In this document: positions 8,682 to 18,675 of the stretch, in pieces
How positions within the stretch are numbered: the first letter of the stretch is position 1
How the letters are laid out: every line of letters begins with the position of its first letter
Made by a program: the position numbers and the translations under genes
The notes under the pieces: generated by a model
Told to the model about the DNA's origin: nothing
The model's input: only the letters and a program-made list of their open reading frames with translations
Databases searched by the model: none
Assembly: GCA_001801025.1 (NCBI GenBank)
Contig: MGWO01000007.1
Span: 1 to 64,000, forward strand
Length of the DNA: 64,000 bases
Reading direction: 5' to 3'
Origin: Gallionellales bacterium GWA2_54_124
GTDB taxonomy: Bacteria; Pseudomonadota; Gammaproteobacteria; Burkholderiales; Gallionellaceae

Positions 8682-9301
8682 AGACGACACCCGTTAAATT
8701 CGCGAACGACAGTTTGTTTGAGCTGTTGCAATCTGCCGTGAAAAAAATGTCCCGCCTCGGGAAATACCACCAGCGGCAAATGCTGCGGGCGTGCCCAGTC
8801 CAGCGCATCGCTGAGCGGAATCACTTCGTCCTGTTCGCCGTGGATCACCAGCGTATTGTGCGCGACGGGCGGCATCGCGAAACGTACGACGGCAGGGGCG
8901 ATCAATACCAGCTTGTTTGGCTGCGGCTGAATATGCTGGGCTGCGCGCGCCGCGACATAGCCGCCGAATGAAAATCCTGACAAAACCAGTGGCAGATGGC
9001 CGAAGGCATCCCGCGCGTGCTGCACGACCGCCAGCAGGTCTTCCACTTCTCCGTTGCCGCTGTCGAACTCGCCTGCGCTCTCGCCTACGCCGCGAAAATT
9101 AAAACGCAGCGTGGCAAAACCCAGCTCTGCGAAAGTCTTGCACAGAGTCGTGACGATCTTGTTATCCATCGTGCCGCCCATGGTGGGCAGAGGGTGCGCC
9201 ACCACCGCAATGGCGACAGGTTCAGAGTCTGGCAGGTGCAGCATGCCTTCGAGCTGGCCTGCCGGGCCTGCGAGGGTGATTTTGCTTTGCGCCACCATCA
9301 A
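8678..9301 (-). CDS. Alpha/beta hydrolase
   Basis: 207 residues of the alpha/beta hydrolase fold (COG2945-like). The nucleophile elbow GFSFGG places the catalytic Ser near residue 111; the acid is in HGEQDEVIP and the base His in AGHFFHGRL. The oxyanion region [13 protein letters not shown] and FNFRGVGES near the N-terminus are typical of this family. ATG overlaps the ferredoxin stop (ATGATG) and its own stop overlaps the NodI-like start, so ferredoxin, hydrolase, ATPase and permease are one operon. The substrate is unknown; no signal peptide, so cytoplasmic. Confidence 0.88.
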   Translation of the reverse strand: MMVAQSKITLAGPAGQLEGMLHLPDSEPVAIAVVAHPLPTMGGTMDNKIVTTLCKTFAELGFATLRFNFRGVGESAGEFDSGNGEVEDLLAVVQHARDAFGHLPLVLSGFSFGGYVAARAAQHIQPQPNKLVLIAPAVVRFAMPPVAHNTLVIHGEQDEVIPLSDALDWARPQHLPLVVFPEAGHFFHGRLQQLKQTVVREFNGCRL

Positions 9302-9609
9302 ACCTTCAGTCGCTCGACGATCCGGCCGTTTTTGAGATGTTCTTCGATGATTTCATCGAGATCCGATTCATCGATAAAGGTGTACCAGATGCCTTCAGGG
9401 TAAATCACCAGAACAGGCCCCTCGTCGCAGCGGTCGAGACAGCCGGCGGAATTGATCCGGATGCTGTTCTCTCGGTTGGAAATGCCCAGTTCTTTGACCT
9501 TGTTTTTGACATAGTCCCGCGCGGCTTGCGCGCCGTGATTGCCGCAGCAATCGCTGCCGTCTTCACGCTGATTGGTGCAGAAAAAGACGTGCTTATCGAA
9601 ATGACTCAT
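9298..9609 (-). CDS. Thioredoxin-like [2Fe-2S] ferredoxin
   Basis: 103 residues of the thin, thioredoxin-fold ferredoxin type. The start HVFFCTNQREDGSDCCG and the later NSAGCLDRCDEGPVLVIYPEG supply the Cys pattern for a [2Fe-2S] cluster (about Cys11, Cys21/22, Cys57, Cys61). Homologues are soluble electron carriers related to the NuoE subunit domain. It is first in a four-gene overlapping run with the hydrolase and the NodIJ-type exporter. The biological partner is not known. Confidence 0.88.
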   Translation of the reverse strand: MSHFDKHVFFCTNQREDGSDCCGNHGAQAARDYVKNKVKELGISNRENSIRINSAGCLDRCDEGPVLVIYPEGIWYTFIDESDLDEIIEEHLKNGRIVERLKV

Positions 9610-9637
9610 CGTTCGACTCCAAATTAATATCGGCTGA

Positions 9638-10708
9638 TTATACGTTGCGTATCCGCCACAGATGAAACAACAGTAGCACCGGGAAAATCAGCGTGATGGT
9701 TTGCGCCAGTCCGTTGTAATTGAGCAAGTGCCCGTAATGCCAGTGGTACACGGACATCGCGGCGGCAGGCGTGTTGCCATCCACTATGAAATTCACCATC
9801 ACAAAATAGCTCAGTGCCACCAGCGCACCTGCGGCATTCACGGTCGCCCGCGGTATCCATAGCAGCAGAATGAGGATCGCGAGGCCCAGTAAAATACCCA
9901 GCATCGCCTCGCCGTTGATCCAAAGCAGCAGCGCCCAGGATTTGAGCAGTACGGCAGCGGCGATAAATTTTATCAGGGCGACCATGCTCAGTACCACCAG
10001 CAGGGATGATGCGACGCGGCGCGGTGCACGAAGCAAAGACAGCAGCAAGGCGCCTAACATCAATAAATTGAGGGTGACGACGCCGGTTTCCCACCAGCTG
10101 AATGGCTCAGGCAAGGGCGCTGCAAAGGGCTGATGTACCGCCTCGGTGATAAACACGTTACCCAGCATTGGCAAGGACGGGTTGATCTGTCCGAACACCC
10201 AGAGTGCGAGCAGGGCTAAGCCAAAATCCATCTCGCGGCCGTGGTGAAACTGGCTGCTGCGCCAGCGCATCAGCCCCAGACGAAACCAGCTCCAGGAGGC
10301 GACGTTTACCGCCAGCAAGGTGCCGATTAAGGTCCCGCTGCTGTTGGTCAGCACATCCAGATTGGAACTGGTGCGCGAGGGTAAATACATTTGCAGAAAC
10401 TCCATGCTCGCCGACAAGCCGATGCCGCAGGAGAGCGCGACGAGTAAACTGACCGCCACGGCAAAACGCGCCCGCAGCGCAAGACCAACCAGAAAACCGA
10501 AGGGAATATATGCCAGCACATTGACAACGGCGTCAAACGGGGTAAATGTCGACAGCAGTGGTATGCTGAGCACATCGTTGAAACGGAGTCCCTGGTCGCG
10601 CCAGCCGGTAAAAGGCGACAGGCTGACGTAGGCGATGAACAGCGCATATCCTGCCGCCAGCAGCGTGCGCAGCCGTGCACGGGATTCGGAGATAAAAAGT
10701 TCGCTCAT
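9638..10708 (-). CDS. VanZ-family membrane protein
   Basis: 356 residues. The N-terminal 130 residues carry the VanZ pattern (FIAYVSLSPFTGW, DAVVNVLAYIPFGFLVG, SASMEFLQMYLPSRTSSNLDV and a conserved N-x-x-G turn). The remaining 220 residues add several more membrane helices, giving about ten in all, so the protein is about twice as long as a minimal VanZ. VanZ proteins confer low-level teicoplanin resistance in enterococci; the role of proteobacterial members is not known. It lies 28 bases upstream of the ferredoxin gene and may be the first gene of that operon. Confidence 0.82.
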   Translation of the reverse strand: MSELFISESRARLRTLLAAGYALFIAYVSLSPFTGWRDQGLRFNDVLSIPLLSTFTPFDAVVNVLAYIPFGFLVGLALRARFAVAVSLLVALSCGIGLSASMEFLQMYLPSRTSSNLDVLTNSSGTLIGTLLAVNVASWSWFRLGLMRWRSSQFHHGREMDFGLALLALWVFGQINPSLPMLGNVFITEAVHQPFAAPLPEPFSWWETGVVTLNLLMLGALLLSLLRAPRRVASSLLVVLSMVALIKFIAAAVLLKSWALLLWINGEAMLGILLGLAILILLLWIPRATVNAAGALVALSYFVMVNFIVDGNTPAAAMSVYHWHYGHLLNYNGLAQTITLIFPVLLLFHLWRIRNV

Positions 10709-10764
10709 AGCGGTGCGAGTTTACTCTATTCGGTGGCAAAGTGATGCATACGCCCGGACGGCAC

Positions 10765-11664
10765 TTAACCTCTGGGGTGATGTTTCGCGTGCAGTTGTTT
10801 CAATCGTTCGCGGGCGACATGGGTGTAAATCTGTGTGGTCGAAATATCGGCGTGTCCCAGCAGCATCTGTACCACGCGCAAGTCGGCGCCGTGATTGAGC
10901 AGATGGGTGGCAAAGGCGTGGCGCAGGGTATGCGGTGACAGCGGCTTGTTGAGTCCGCCCTGTTTTGCGTGTTTTTTGATCAGATACCAGAACATTTGCC
11001 GCGTCATGCCGGAGCCTCGGGCGGTGACGAACAGATCGTCGCTGATGCGCCCTGCGAGCAAACTGCTGCGACTGTTATCAAGATAGCTTTGCAGCCAGTC
11101 CAGAGCGACTTCGCCCAGCGGGACGAGCCGCTCCTTATTGCCTTTGCCCGAGACACGCACCACGCCCATATCCATGTCGAGCTGACCGATGCCGAGGGAT
11201 ACCAGTTCCGATACGCGTAAGCCGGTAGCGTACAGCACTTCGAGCATGGTGCGATCCCGCAGGCCCAGCGATGTTTTGATGTCGGGGGCGGCTAAAAGCT
11301 GCTCGACGTCCTGTTCGGTCAGCGACTGCGGAAGACTGCGCGGCAGTTTGGGGGTGTCGATTTTCAGGGTGGGGTCGGTCGCGATTTTTCCCTGACGCAG
11401 CAGATAGCGGAACAGGCGCTTGAGGCTGGACAGATTGCGTCCGGCGGAGCTGGGTTTTGCCTTTTGGACGATGAACAGATCGGCGATATAGCCTTGCAGG
11501 TCGGCATGCGTGGTCTGCAACAGATCCCGGCCGCGCTGGTTTTGCAGCCAGTCAGAAAATTTGTTCAGGTCGCGCCGGTAACTGTCCAGCGTATTGCGCG
11601 ACAGGCCGTCTTCGAGCCAGAGCGAATCGGAAAATTCATCGAGCAGTTCGGCGTTGTTCAGCAT
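10765..11664 (-). CDS. xerD: Tyrosine recombinase XerD
   Basis: 299 residues. The N-terminal SAM-like core-binding domain (about 1-95, FSDSLWLEDGLSRNTLDSY) is followed by the catalytic domain with Arg in ATGLRVSEL, Lys in SGKGNKERLVPLG, the HTLRHAFATHLL motif, His in LGHADISTTQIY and the nucleophile Tyr in IYTHV. The chain is full length and closer to XerD than to XerC. With XerC (encoded at 38425-39327) it resolves chromosome dimers at the dif site. It overlaps the upstream ogt gene by seven bases. Confidence 0.93.
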   Translation of the reverse strand: MLNNAELLDEFSDSLWLEDGLSRNTLDSYRRDLNKFSDWLQNQRGRDLLQTTHADLQGYIADLFIVQKAKPSSAGRNLSSLKRLFRYLLRQGKIATDPTLKIDTPKLPRSLPQSLTEQDVEQLLAAPDIKTSLGLRDRTMLEVLYATGLRVSELVSLGIGQLDMDMGVVRVSGKGNKERLVPLGEVALDWLQSYLDNSRSSLLAGRISDDLFVTARGSGMTRQMFWYLIKKHAKQGGLNKPLSPHTLRHAFATHLLNHGADLRVVQMLLGHADISTTQIYTHVARERLKQLHAKHHPRG

Positions 11665-12125
11665 TGGTTTGCTTCATGCGCCAGCAACCAGCGTTTGATA
11701 TCCAGCATGGTATTGCCGGTGTTATGCATGAAGCCGCCTAATCCGGTACGGCCCACGACACGATGACAGGGAATGATGACGGGAATCGGGTTTGCGCCGC
11801 ACGCTTGACCGACCGCTTGTGCGCCTGAATGCAACTGACGGGCCAGCTCTCCGTAGCTGCGCGTCTGGCCGCAGGGAATCGCCGATATTGCTTGCCAGAC
11901 GCGTTGCTGGTGCGCTGTTGACGGGTACTTGAGCGCAAGGCTAAATTGCGCATCGGGGTTGTCAAAATAACGCGTCAATTGCCCGCATACAGCTTCGGCA
12001 AACAGGCAGCTGGCAGGCTCTGGCGAGTCCGTTAAGGGTAAAAAATCGATTCCGGTCAGCGCATCGTCCTCGCAGCGGATGCCGAGGATACCAAACGGAG
12101 CGGATAGTTTTGCCTGATAGTTCAT
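11658..12125 (-). CDS. ogt: Methylated-DNA-protein-cysteine methyltransferase
   Basis: 155 residues, the normal size for Ogt. The active-site motif IIPCHRVVGRTG carries the Cys that accepts the alkyl group from O6-alkylguanine in a single-use repair reaction. The helix-turn-helix region (YGELARQLHSGAQAVGQACGANP) and a C-terminal Asn-gated helix are in place. There is no Ada regulatory domain. Followed by xerD with an overlap. Confidence 0.93.
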   Translation of the reverse strand: MNYQAKLSAPFGILGIRCEDDALTGIDFLPLTDSPEPASCLFAEAVCGQLTRYFDNPDAQFSLALKYPSTAHQQRVWQAISAIPCGQTRSYGELARQLHSGAQAVGQACGANPIPVIIPCHRVVGRTGLGGFMHNTGNTMLDIKRWLLAHEANQC

Positions 12126-12213
12126 TTTGCCATCATATCGGAAAACATCCGGCCAATTTCACCTCGTCAATCGGCCGCCGGTTTTTTACGCTGGCATCCT
12201 TCGCAGAAACGCT

Positions 12214-15003
12214 TCAAAATTCCTCCCAGGTCTCCTTGTCGTTTGAGGGTTTCGGGAGCGCACGGGGCATGGATGCGGTGCGTTTTACCGGCTGCTTTGC
12301 AGTCTGTTTGGCCGGAGAGTGCGCAGTCTGTGTGCGCGCGTCCAGTACAAACGAGAGCATAAGACGATTGAGTTCTTGTGCCTGCTCTTCCATCGATTCA
12401 GCAGCTGCAGCGGCTTGTTCTACCAGCGCTGCATTTTGCTGGGTGACGTCGTCCATTTGGGTTATCGCACGGTTTACCTGCTCTATTCCCGTGCTTTGTT
12501 CATCGGAGGCCGCGCTGATTTCCGACATGATGTCGTTTACCCGGTTGACCGCACTGAGAATTTCGCCCATGGTTTGACCGGCTACCCCGACCAACTGGGT
12601 TCCTTCGCTCACTTTAGCGACCGAATCGGTGATCAGTTTTTTAATCTCATTCGCGGCCACGGCACTGCGCTGAGCAAGGTTACGCACTTCTGCTGCGACT
12701 ACCGCGAAACCGCGCCCCTGTTCGCCTGCGCGTGCTGCTTCAACGGCGGCATTGAGCGCGAGTATATTGGTTTGAAAAGCAATGCCGTCGATCACGGAAA
12801 TAATATCGACGATTTTTTTCGAACTTTCGCTGATAGATTCCATGGTGTGCACGACATGCCCCACTGCTTCGCCGCCACGCCGCGCAATTTCCGAGGCGCC
12901 GTGCGCGATCTTATTGGCCTGATGTGCATTGTCGGTGTTGTGTTTAACGGTCGAGGTAATCTGCTCCATGCTCGAGGCCGTTTCTTCCAGACTGGCTGCC
13001 TGTTGTTCGGTGCGCTGAGACAAATCGGTGTTGCCTGAGGCGATTTCCTTCGAAGCCATATTGATGGTTTCTGCGGCAATTTTTATCTGGCTGATGATAT
13101 CCGTCAGTTGTTCAGATGTTGTATTCGCATCTTCTTGCAATTTCCGGAAAGTCCCCTGGTAATTCCCCTTCATGGTTTGTGTCAGGTCGCCTTTTGCGAG
13201 TGCGCCCAATACGCTGACGACTTCGTTTAAACCACTTTCGCTGGCAGACAAAAATAGATTGATATCTTCGGCCAGCTTGAGGAAAAATCCTTCTTTTCCG
13301 GTCAGTTCGATACGGTGCGCAAAATCTCCCGCTGCGGCTGAAGCGACAATCGAGGCAATTTCACGTTCCACAGCCATTTCAGCCGTGCGGTCAGTCCATT
13401 GGGTGACGCGCCCCAGGTAAGTACGCTGGCTGTTGTAGATTGGACAAGGCTCAAGTCGCATGTCGCGTCCTGCCATCGGTACTTCAAATCGTTTCGGAGC
13501 ATCCAGCGGCGCGGCATAGGCCGTGCGTAAGTCCTCGCTCTCGAAGAAGTTGCCGACACGCTTGCCGATGATGTCTTCCGCATTAAAGTCCGGGAACAGT
13601 CGCTGCATTTGAGGCTGCATCAGGTTGATTTGTTTGCGCATCGCCTCGTTAAAATAGATCACTTCGTTGCGCTCATCCGATACGGTCACGCATGAGGAAA
13701 CGGAGTCCAGTGCGCTTTTGATGCGTAGTGCTTCAGCGGTATTTTCTTCGGCGTGCTTGATCGAATACCCGGTCCTGATCTGCATCACTTTGAACTCTTC
13801 CAACATCTGTCCGAGTTCATCCGTGCGCCCTTCCGCATCAATTTCATGGTTGTATTCGCCTCTGGAAACAGCCTGCGCCGCACGCGTTGCCTTTCTGACC
13901 GGGAGCAAAATGCTTCTGGCCGTCCAGAGATTGAGCAATCCGCTAATGGCAAAGGAGACGCCGAGCAGTATCAATAAAAGTCGGGTTGCTGATGTAATGC
14001 CGGAGGTTACATTTTCAGTTTGCTGACCTGTGTCATCCTTAATGTGTTGACTGAGTTTGTTGAGTGCGCTGCCCATCGCTTTGTCCGCGCCTTTGATGCT
14101 GCTGTCAATTTCGGCGATGCTTTTTCCCATCGATTTGAGTCGCGCCATTTCATCAATTGCAGCTAAATAGCGCGTTTTCCCCTCACGCAGATTTGTCAGC
14201 GCATCAATCTCGTCGCTTGTGATGCCCGGCACCTGACTGAATGCTGCGATGGTTTTATCCATTGCAGCCATGTCAGCATAAAATTTTTCTTTGTATTCGC
14301 CGCCCCGGATCAGATAATTCTTGAAATGGTGTATGCCGTCGCCCAGCTCGATATGTGCCTGTTCCAGATAAGTGCGCTTCTGGTTGACGGTCTGCTGGTA
14401 ATCTTGCCATTGCTGACCAAATCCTGCGATGCCTCTGTACGAAGTAGCACCGATAATCGCCAGCAATAGCATTATCAGGCTAAAGCCGAGAGCGAGCCTT
14501 TGTCCGATAGACAGTTTTTGGAGTTGTGTTTTCAGTGCGCTCAAAAGCGTTCGGCGAACGATTTTGCCGGCTTGTATGCGCAGGTTTTTTGTATCACCTG
14601 CAAGGAAATTTCGGTAGCCGGCTTCAGCGGTCGCCACCTGTTCGCGACTGGGTTTGCTGCGTATTGACATATAGCCTGTGGCAACTCCGTCATTGTGCAA
14701 GGGCGTAACATTCGCCATAACCCAATAGAAATCGCCGTTTTTGCGGCGGTTTTTGACGATGCTCGACCAGGACTTGCCATTTTTTAAGTTTTCCCACATA
14801 TCTTCAAATGCTTCTGCCGGCATGTGGGGGTGCCTGACTAGATTGTGTGGTTGTCCCAGCAGCTCTTTTTCGGAGTAACCACTTGCTTCGATGAAATTCC
14901 GGTCGCAAAAGGTAATCACGCCATTCAGGTCGGTACTTGATACCAGCATTGTGCCGTCTTGCAGTAAATATTCATGGTCTGTTACGGGCAGATTTGTGCG
15001 CAT
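12214..15003 (-). CDS. PAS-HAMP methyl-accepting chemotaxis protein with CheR/CheB tether
   Basis: 929 residues. An Aer-like PAS domain sits at the cytoplasmic N-terminus (about 10-130; [20 protein letters not shown] and [19 protein letters not shown]), a feature of receptors that may bind FAD and sense redox state. A first membrane helix near 168-190, a helical periplasmic domain, a second helix near 345-370 and HAMP follow. A second PAS (about 425-540) and further HAMP-like segments lead into the signalling hairpin ([35 protein letters not shown]). The last five residues TWEEF fit the xWxxF tether for CheR and CheB. Both PAS domains make it a multi-input receptor. Confidence 0.92.
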   Translation of the reverse strand: MRTNLPVTDHEYLLQDGTMLVSSTDLNGVITFCDRNFIEASGYSEKELLGQPHNLVRHPHMPAEAFEDMWENLKNGKSWSSIVKNRRKNGDFYWVMANVTPLHNDGVATGYMSIRSKPSREQVATAEAGYRNFLAGDTKNLRIQAGKIVRRTLLSALKTQLQKLSIGQRLALGFSLIMLLLAIIGATSYRGIAGFGQQWQDYQQTVNQKRTYLEQAHIELGDGIHHFKNYLIRGGEYKEKFYADMAAMDKTIAAFSQVPGITSDEIDALTNLREGKTRYLAAIDEMARLKSMGKSIAEIDSSIKGADKAMGSALNKLSQHIKDDTGQQTENVTSGITSATRLLLILLGVSFAISGLLNLWTARSILLPVRKATRAAQAVSRGEYNHEIDAEGRTDELGQMLEEFKVMQIRTGYSIKHAEENTAEALRIKSALDSVSSCVTVSDERNEVIYFNEAMRKQINLMQPQMQRLFPDFNAEDIIGKRVGNFFESEDLRTAYAAPLDAPKRFEVPMAGRDMRLEPCPIYNSQRTYLGRVTQWTDRTAEMAVEREIASIVASAAAGDFAHRIELTGKEGFFLKLAEDINLFLSASESGLNEVVSVLGALAKGDLTQTMKGNYQGTFRKLQEDANTTSEQLTDIISQIKIAAETINMASKEIASGNTDLSQRTEQQAASLEETASSMEQITSTVKHNTDNAHQANKIAHGASEIARRGGEAVGHVVHTMESISESSKKIVDIISVIDGIAFQTNILALNAAVEAARAGEQGRGFAVVAAEVRNLAQRSAVAANEIKKLITDSVAKVSEGTQLVGVAGQTMGEILSAVNRVNDIMSEISAASDEQSTGIEQVNRAITQMDDVTQQNAALVEQAAAAAESMEEQAQELNRLMLSFVLDARTQTAHSPAKQTAKQPVKRTASMPRALPKPSNDKETWEEF

Positions 15004-15026
15004 TACCTAATACTCCAATCGTTAGT

Positions 15027-15049
15027 GTGTTGTCTTGATGTGACAACAC
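15027..15049. repeat. Inverted repeat between two receptor genes
   Basis: GTGTTGTC and GACAACAC form a perfect 8-bp stem with a seven-base loop, in the 69-base gap between the two minus-strand chemoreceptor genes. On the minus strand no T-run follows; it could be an operator or a weak attenuator. Confidence 0.45.
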
Positions 15050-15072
15050 GTTTTGAGTGCGGCAGGGGGAAG

Positions 15073-16329
15073 TTAGAACAATTCAATTTTTTTGGGCGCC
15101 TCAAGGAAGTTTGTTCCGGCAACAGCTTGATGTATTTCCCTTTGACTCGCCATGACATATTCGGAATAGATATTATCAAATTGCGCTTTGATTGAGGGGG
15201 CGTCGGTAAAATGCGTATTCCGCATCATGCCAACCATGTCTGATACGCGAGAATCAAGCTTGTTGAGTGACTTTTGGACCTGTTCTACCTGCTGTCTTGT
15301 GATATCTTGAAACTGAATGCTGGACATTACATCAATAAACATCGATGACAAGGTCTGGCTTGTTTTTTCCAGATGCGCGATCATCTCTTCGTCACGTATT
15401 TTTAACTGAAGGTAGCTCTCGCGCATATTATCCAGATGGGCGGAAAATTTTTCGAGTAGCTGTTGTTGCTTGATGATGCAGCCGTCTTCCAGTTTGCTGC
15501 CAAATTGCGCCTCGATCAATTCGATCACATTGCTGATGCCATCTTGAATTTTTGCTACGGCCAGTTCAGTTGACCCCGATAGTTTACGCACCTCGTCTGC
15601 CACCACGGCGAATCCGCGGCCAACCTCACCGGCACGGGCCGCTTCGATTGCCGCATTGAGCGCCAGCAGGTTGGTCTGAGCAGAAATGTCCCTGATCATA
15701 TTGACCAGCGCTTGCATTGATCTGGCCTGCGCAACCACGATAGCAATGCTGTCCCTGTCCTCATTTGCCTTGATCACACGGTTTTGAATATATTGATTGA
15801 GATCCTGAATTAATTGAATATTTGATCCTGTGTCTGTCTCTTCCGTACGGCTCGACATTTCCTGCGTGCCGGCTGTTACGGTCTGCAGCAAGTCATCGAT
15901 CACACGCTCTATCAGTTGCAGTCGTTCCATAATTTGAAAGGCGGATCGCTCCGTTTCAACCGTGACAGATTGCAACTGTTCATTGAATAAACTGGTGAGA
16001 GACGGGAGTTCATTGAGTTCATCCGCAACGCACCGTATGATTTTTTCGTTGCAATTCAATGATGCCGACAGCGTTTCCTGAGTCGCTGCCATGCCTAAAA
16101 TAATATCTTTAAACAGGGTGATGGAAACCAGATTGCTGACCATAAAACTGATCAAAACAATGATTGCGGTGCCTGTCGCATCGGCGATTGGGTCTGATAA
16201 TCCTGATGCCTGATGCAGCCAGTCGTGAAATGGCATATGCATCAGATAGACACCGCTTGCGCAAATCATTGCCGTCAGCAACGCCACGGTCAGCTGACGT
16301 TGTCTGATTTTGCCGGTTTCTAATGGCAT
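15073..16329 (-). CDS. Methyl-accepting chemotaxis protein
   Basis: 418 residues from ATG 16329, which has AAGGAG six bases upstream; the frame is open to 16410 but without such a site. Two membrane helices (about 12-32 and 50-75, the second [18 protein letters not shown]) enclose only a short periplasmic loop, so any sensing is likely in the membrane or cytoplasm. The cytoplasmic part has the receptor tip [19 protein letters not shown] and [15 protein letters not shown] near the middle, followed by a long helical tail with [17 protein letters not shown], a segment often found in receptors of this compact type. No tether pentapeptide. It is upstream of the large PAS receptor and may share its transcript. 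Confidence 0.88.
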   Translation of the reverse strand: MPLETGKIRQRQLTVALLTAMICASGVYLMHMPFHDWLHQASGLSDPIADATGTAIIVLISFMVSNLVSITLFKDIILGMAATQETLSASLNCNEKIIRCVADELNELPSLTSLFNEQLQSVTVETERSAFQIMERLQLIERVIDDLLQTVTAGTQEMSSRTEETDTGSNIQLIQDLNQYIQNRVIKANEDRDSIAIVVAQARSMQALVNMIRDISAQTNLLALNAAIEAARAGEVGRGFAVVADEVRKLSGSTELAVAKIQDGISNVIELIEAQFGSKLEDGCIIKQQQLLEKFSAHLDNMRESYLQLKIRDEEMIAHLEKTSQTLSSMFIDVMSSIQFQDITRQQVEQVQKSLNKLDSRVSDMVGMMRNTHFTDAPSIKAQFDNIYSEYVMASQREIHQAVAGTNFLEAPKKIELF

Positions 16330-16711
16330 TGCAACTCCTTTTTTGGATGTATGGCAGATATAGATCTGAGCGTCATTTTGCGCGCTAACCTGAAGACAGG
16401 GCGACCTCATCGCTAAATTTGATTGCTGCGCGAATTTATTATCTACTTAGCCGATAGTGAAATGTAGTCGGTTAATTCTGATTTTTACAGGCACTATCGC
16501 TTACCTGATTGTAGGATTTATCCTGTACGTGAAAGCAGAATCGGTCAGCCCTACAATTAATCAGCGCTAGGTGTTGGTTTTTCAGATTATCTGACATTGT
16601 TCTGGGATAGAATCGGTTCAGCATGAAGAATCTGTTACCGCATGATTTTCCTGTACATCTTGTTTTTTATTTAAAAATCTCTGTGCTCCCGATAGAAATT
16701 AAACAATAGCC
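16330..16711. promoter_or_regulatory. Divergent intergenic region with two palindromes
   Basis: 382 bases between the minus-strand chemoreceptor and the plus-strand kinase. Two short perfect palindromes stand out: AGGAT-TT-ATCCT at 16513-16524 and TCAGAT-T-ATCTGA at 16582-16594. Their size and placement suit binding of a dimeric regulator, for example the NarL-type regulator encoded downstream. No gene and no clear sigma-70 promoter were recognised. Confidence 0.4.
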
Positions 16712-18652
16712 ATGTTCATTCAGACCATCCTTGAAAATCGGGTTTGTGCGCTTGAATTGGAGACGGCGGAATCTTTCAGCGAAACTGAGCAATTGCGCAG
16801 TCTCTTTTTGCGGGACGGGCGGGTTGATGGTGCGGGCTCTCGGCTGAAGACGCTGTTGTCAATCCTGAACAGTATGCCTGCGATGATAGGCTATTGGGAT
16901 AGTAGCTTGCACAACCGCTTTAGTAATCGAGCCTATTCGACCTGGTTTGGCGTGTCACCCGTCAAATTGCTGGGTAAGCATATACGTGAATTGCTGGGCG
17001 AGCAGATTTATCAGCTCAACTTACCTTACATTGAAGCCGTGCTGCAAGGAGTACCGCAAAAATTTGAACGTACGATTCCTGTGCCTGACGGGACGGGGGT
17101 TAGGCACTCATTGGCCGAATATATTCCTGATATCGTCGATGACAAAGTCGTCGGTTTTTTTGTTCAGGTATCGGATATTACGGCGATCAAGCTGGCAGAG
17201 AAAGAGCTTAGGGAAAATACCCGCTCCCTGCAGCAAAGCGAAGCGCGCTATCGTTCTATCGTGCAGGAGCAGACTGAGCTTGTTTCACGGGTACGTGTCG
17301 ATGGCAGTTATATCTTTGCAAATGAGACTTTCCTGACGTTTTTCGGCAAATCTTCGGTGGAGCTGCTCAATTCAGGATGGCATCCCATCGTATATCAGGA
17401 CGATTTATCAAGGGTTAATGCAGAGCTTTTCAAGCTGAGTCTGGAAAATCCGGTCGTCATGATCGAAAACAGAGTCTACTCGTCTGACCGGCAAGTTCGC
17501 TGGATGCAGTTTAGCAATCGAGGTCTGTTTGATGCTGACGGACAACTCGTCGAGATTCAGTCGGTCGGTCGGGATATTTCCGATCGCAAGCAGATCGAAA
17601 TGAATCTCCGCGAGAGCGAGGCGCGCTTTCAGGTGATGACAGCGAATGTACCCGGTATGGTTTTTCAGTGTACTCAGCGGGAAGAGGGCTTTAATTTTAC
17701 TTACATCAGCAATGGCGCAGAATGGTTACTGGGTGTCAGTGCAACGGCCATCGAACAAGATGCTAAAGAATTTTTTGGACGCATCCTGCCTGAACATGTC
17801 GATGCGTTTAATTATTCATTAGCGCACTCTCATCGTGAAATGACGCTGTGGAATTGGGAAGGACGTGTTTTAGCGGCCGATAATAGTATCAAATGGATTA
17901 ATTTACGTGCCACACCGAGAATGCTGGCGGGCTGTTGTATCTGGGACGGGGTGGCGGTCAATGTCACAGAGAGCAAAGGTGTTGAAGAAAAACTGTTACA
18001 TTCCCAGCAGATGTTGCGCGAGCTTTCAGCCCACCTGGAAAATATCCGTGAAGAGGAGCACCGGCATATTGCCCGCGAAATTCACGATGAGCTCGGTCAG
18101 GCGCTGACCGCACTGAGGATGGATGTTTCACTTGCGCGTCTGAATTTTGGGGAGGCCAACCCTGAATTACTGTCGCACCTGCAGTCGATGAGTCAGCGAG
18201 TGCAGCGCACCGTCGATATTGTCCGTCATATTACATCGAGTTTGCGCCCGTGCGCTCTGGATATGGGGATCGTTGCTGCGCTCGAATGGCTGGCCGAGGA
18301 GTTTACCGGATATACCCAGATTCAGTGTGAACTGGCACTCAATGATGGCAATATCGCGCTGGATGAATTCTCTGCAACGGCTGTGTTTCGTATCGTTCAG
18401 GAATCGTTGACCAATATCGCACGTCATGCGCAGGCGACGCAGGTGGAGGTGATCGTAACTCGAAGCCAGAACAAACTTTGCTTCGAGGTATGTGACAATG
18501 GCAAAGGGTTCGATCCCGGCGCAATTGAAAATTGCAAATCATTCGGACTGATCGGCATCCGCGAACGTGTCGCCATGCTCAGCGGATATTTTGAAATTGA
18601 AAGCAGGCAGGGGGCAGGAACATGTCTTCGTGTGCATATTCCCGTGGCGTAA
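16712..18652 (+). CDS. Three-PAS histidine kinase of the NarL type
   Basis: 646 residues, no membrane helix. Three PAS/PAC units cover about 45-170 (MPAMIGYWDSSLHNRFSNRA), 175-300 (FANETFLTFFGKSSVELLN) and 305-430 (VPGMVFQCTQREEGFNFTYI). A HisKA_3 dimerisation domain follows with the phosphorylated His458 in AREIHDELGQALTALRMD, and an HATPase domain with N box ESLTNIARHA, G1 DNGKGFDPG and the IGIRERVAMLSG motif typical of NarX/DegS-type kinases. Its regulator gene begins 23 bases downstream. PAS domains suggest sensing of redox, oxygen or a small ligand in the cytoplasm. Confidence 0.93.
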   Translation: MFIQTILENRVCALELETAESFSETEQLRSLFLRDGRVDGAGSRLKTLLSILNSMPAMIGYWDSSLHNRFSNRAYSTWFGVSPVKLLGKHIRELLGEQIYQLNLPYIEAVLQGVPQKFERTIPVPDGTGVRHSLAEYIPDIVDDKVVGFFVQVSDITAIKLAEKELRENTRSLQQSEARYRSIVQEQTELVSRVRVDGSYIFANETFLTFFGKSSVELLNSGWHPIVYQDDLSRVNAELFKLSLENPVVMIENRVYSSDRQVRWMQFSNRGLFDADGQLVEIQSVGRDISDRKQIEMNLRESEARFQVMTANVPGMVFQCTQREEGFNFTYISNGAEWLLGVSATAIEQDAKEFFGRILPEHVDAFNYSLAHSHREMTLWNWEGRVLAADNSIKWINLRATPRMLAGCCIWDGVAVNVTESKGVEEKLLHSQQMLRELSAHLENIREEEHRHIAREIHDELGQALTALRMDVSLARLNFGEANPELLSHLQSMSQRVQRTVDIVRHITSSLRPCALDMGIVAALEWLAEEFTGYTQIQCELALNDGNIALDEFSATAVFRIVQESLTNIARHAQATQVEVIVTRSQNKLCFEVCDNGKGFDPGAIENCKSFGLIGIRERVAMLSGYFEIESRQGAGTCLRVHIPVA

Positions 18653-18675
18653 CTATAATTTTTTAAATTTTCACT

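Noticed and set aside
10765-11664. XerD as a phage or transposon integrase
   Set aside because: Full-length chromosomal XerD in a housekeeping setting with no attachment site or phage genes nearby.
12319-13038. 239-codon plus-strand frame
   Set aside because: It lies fully antisense to the large chemoreceptor, has no family pattern, and the opposite strand shows the intact signalling domain.
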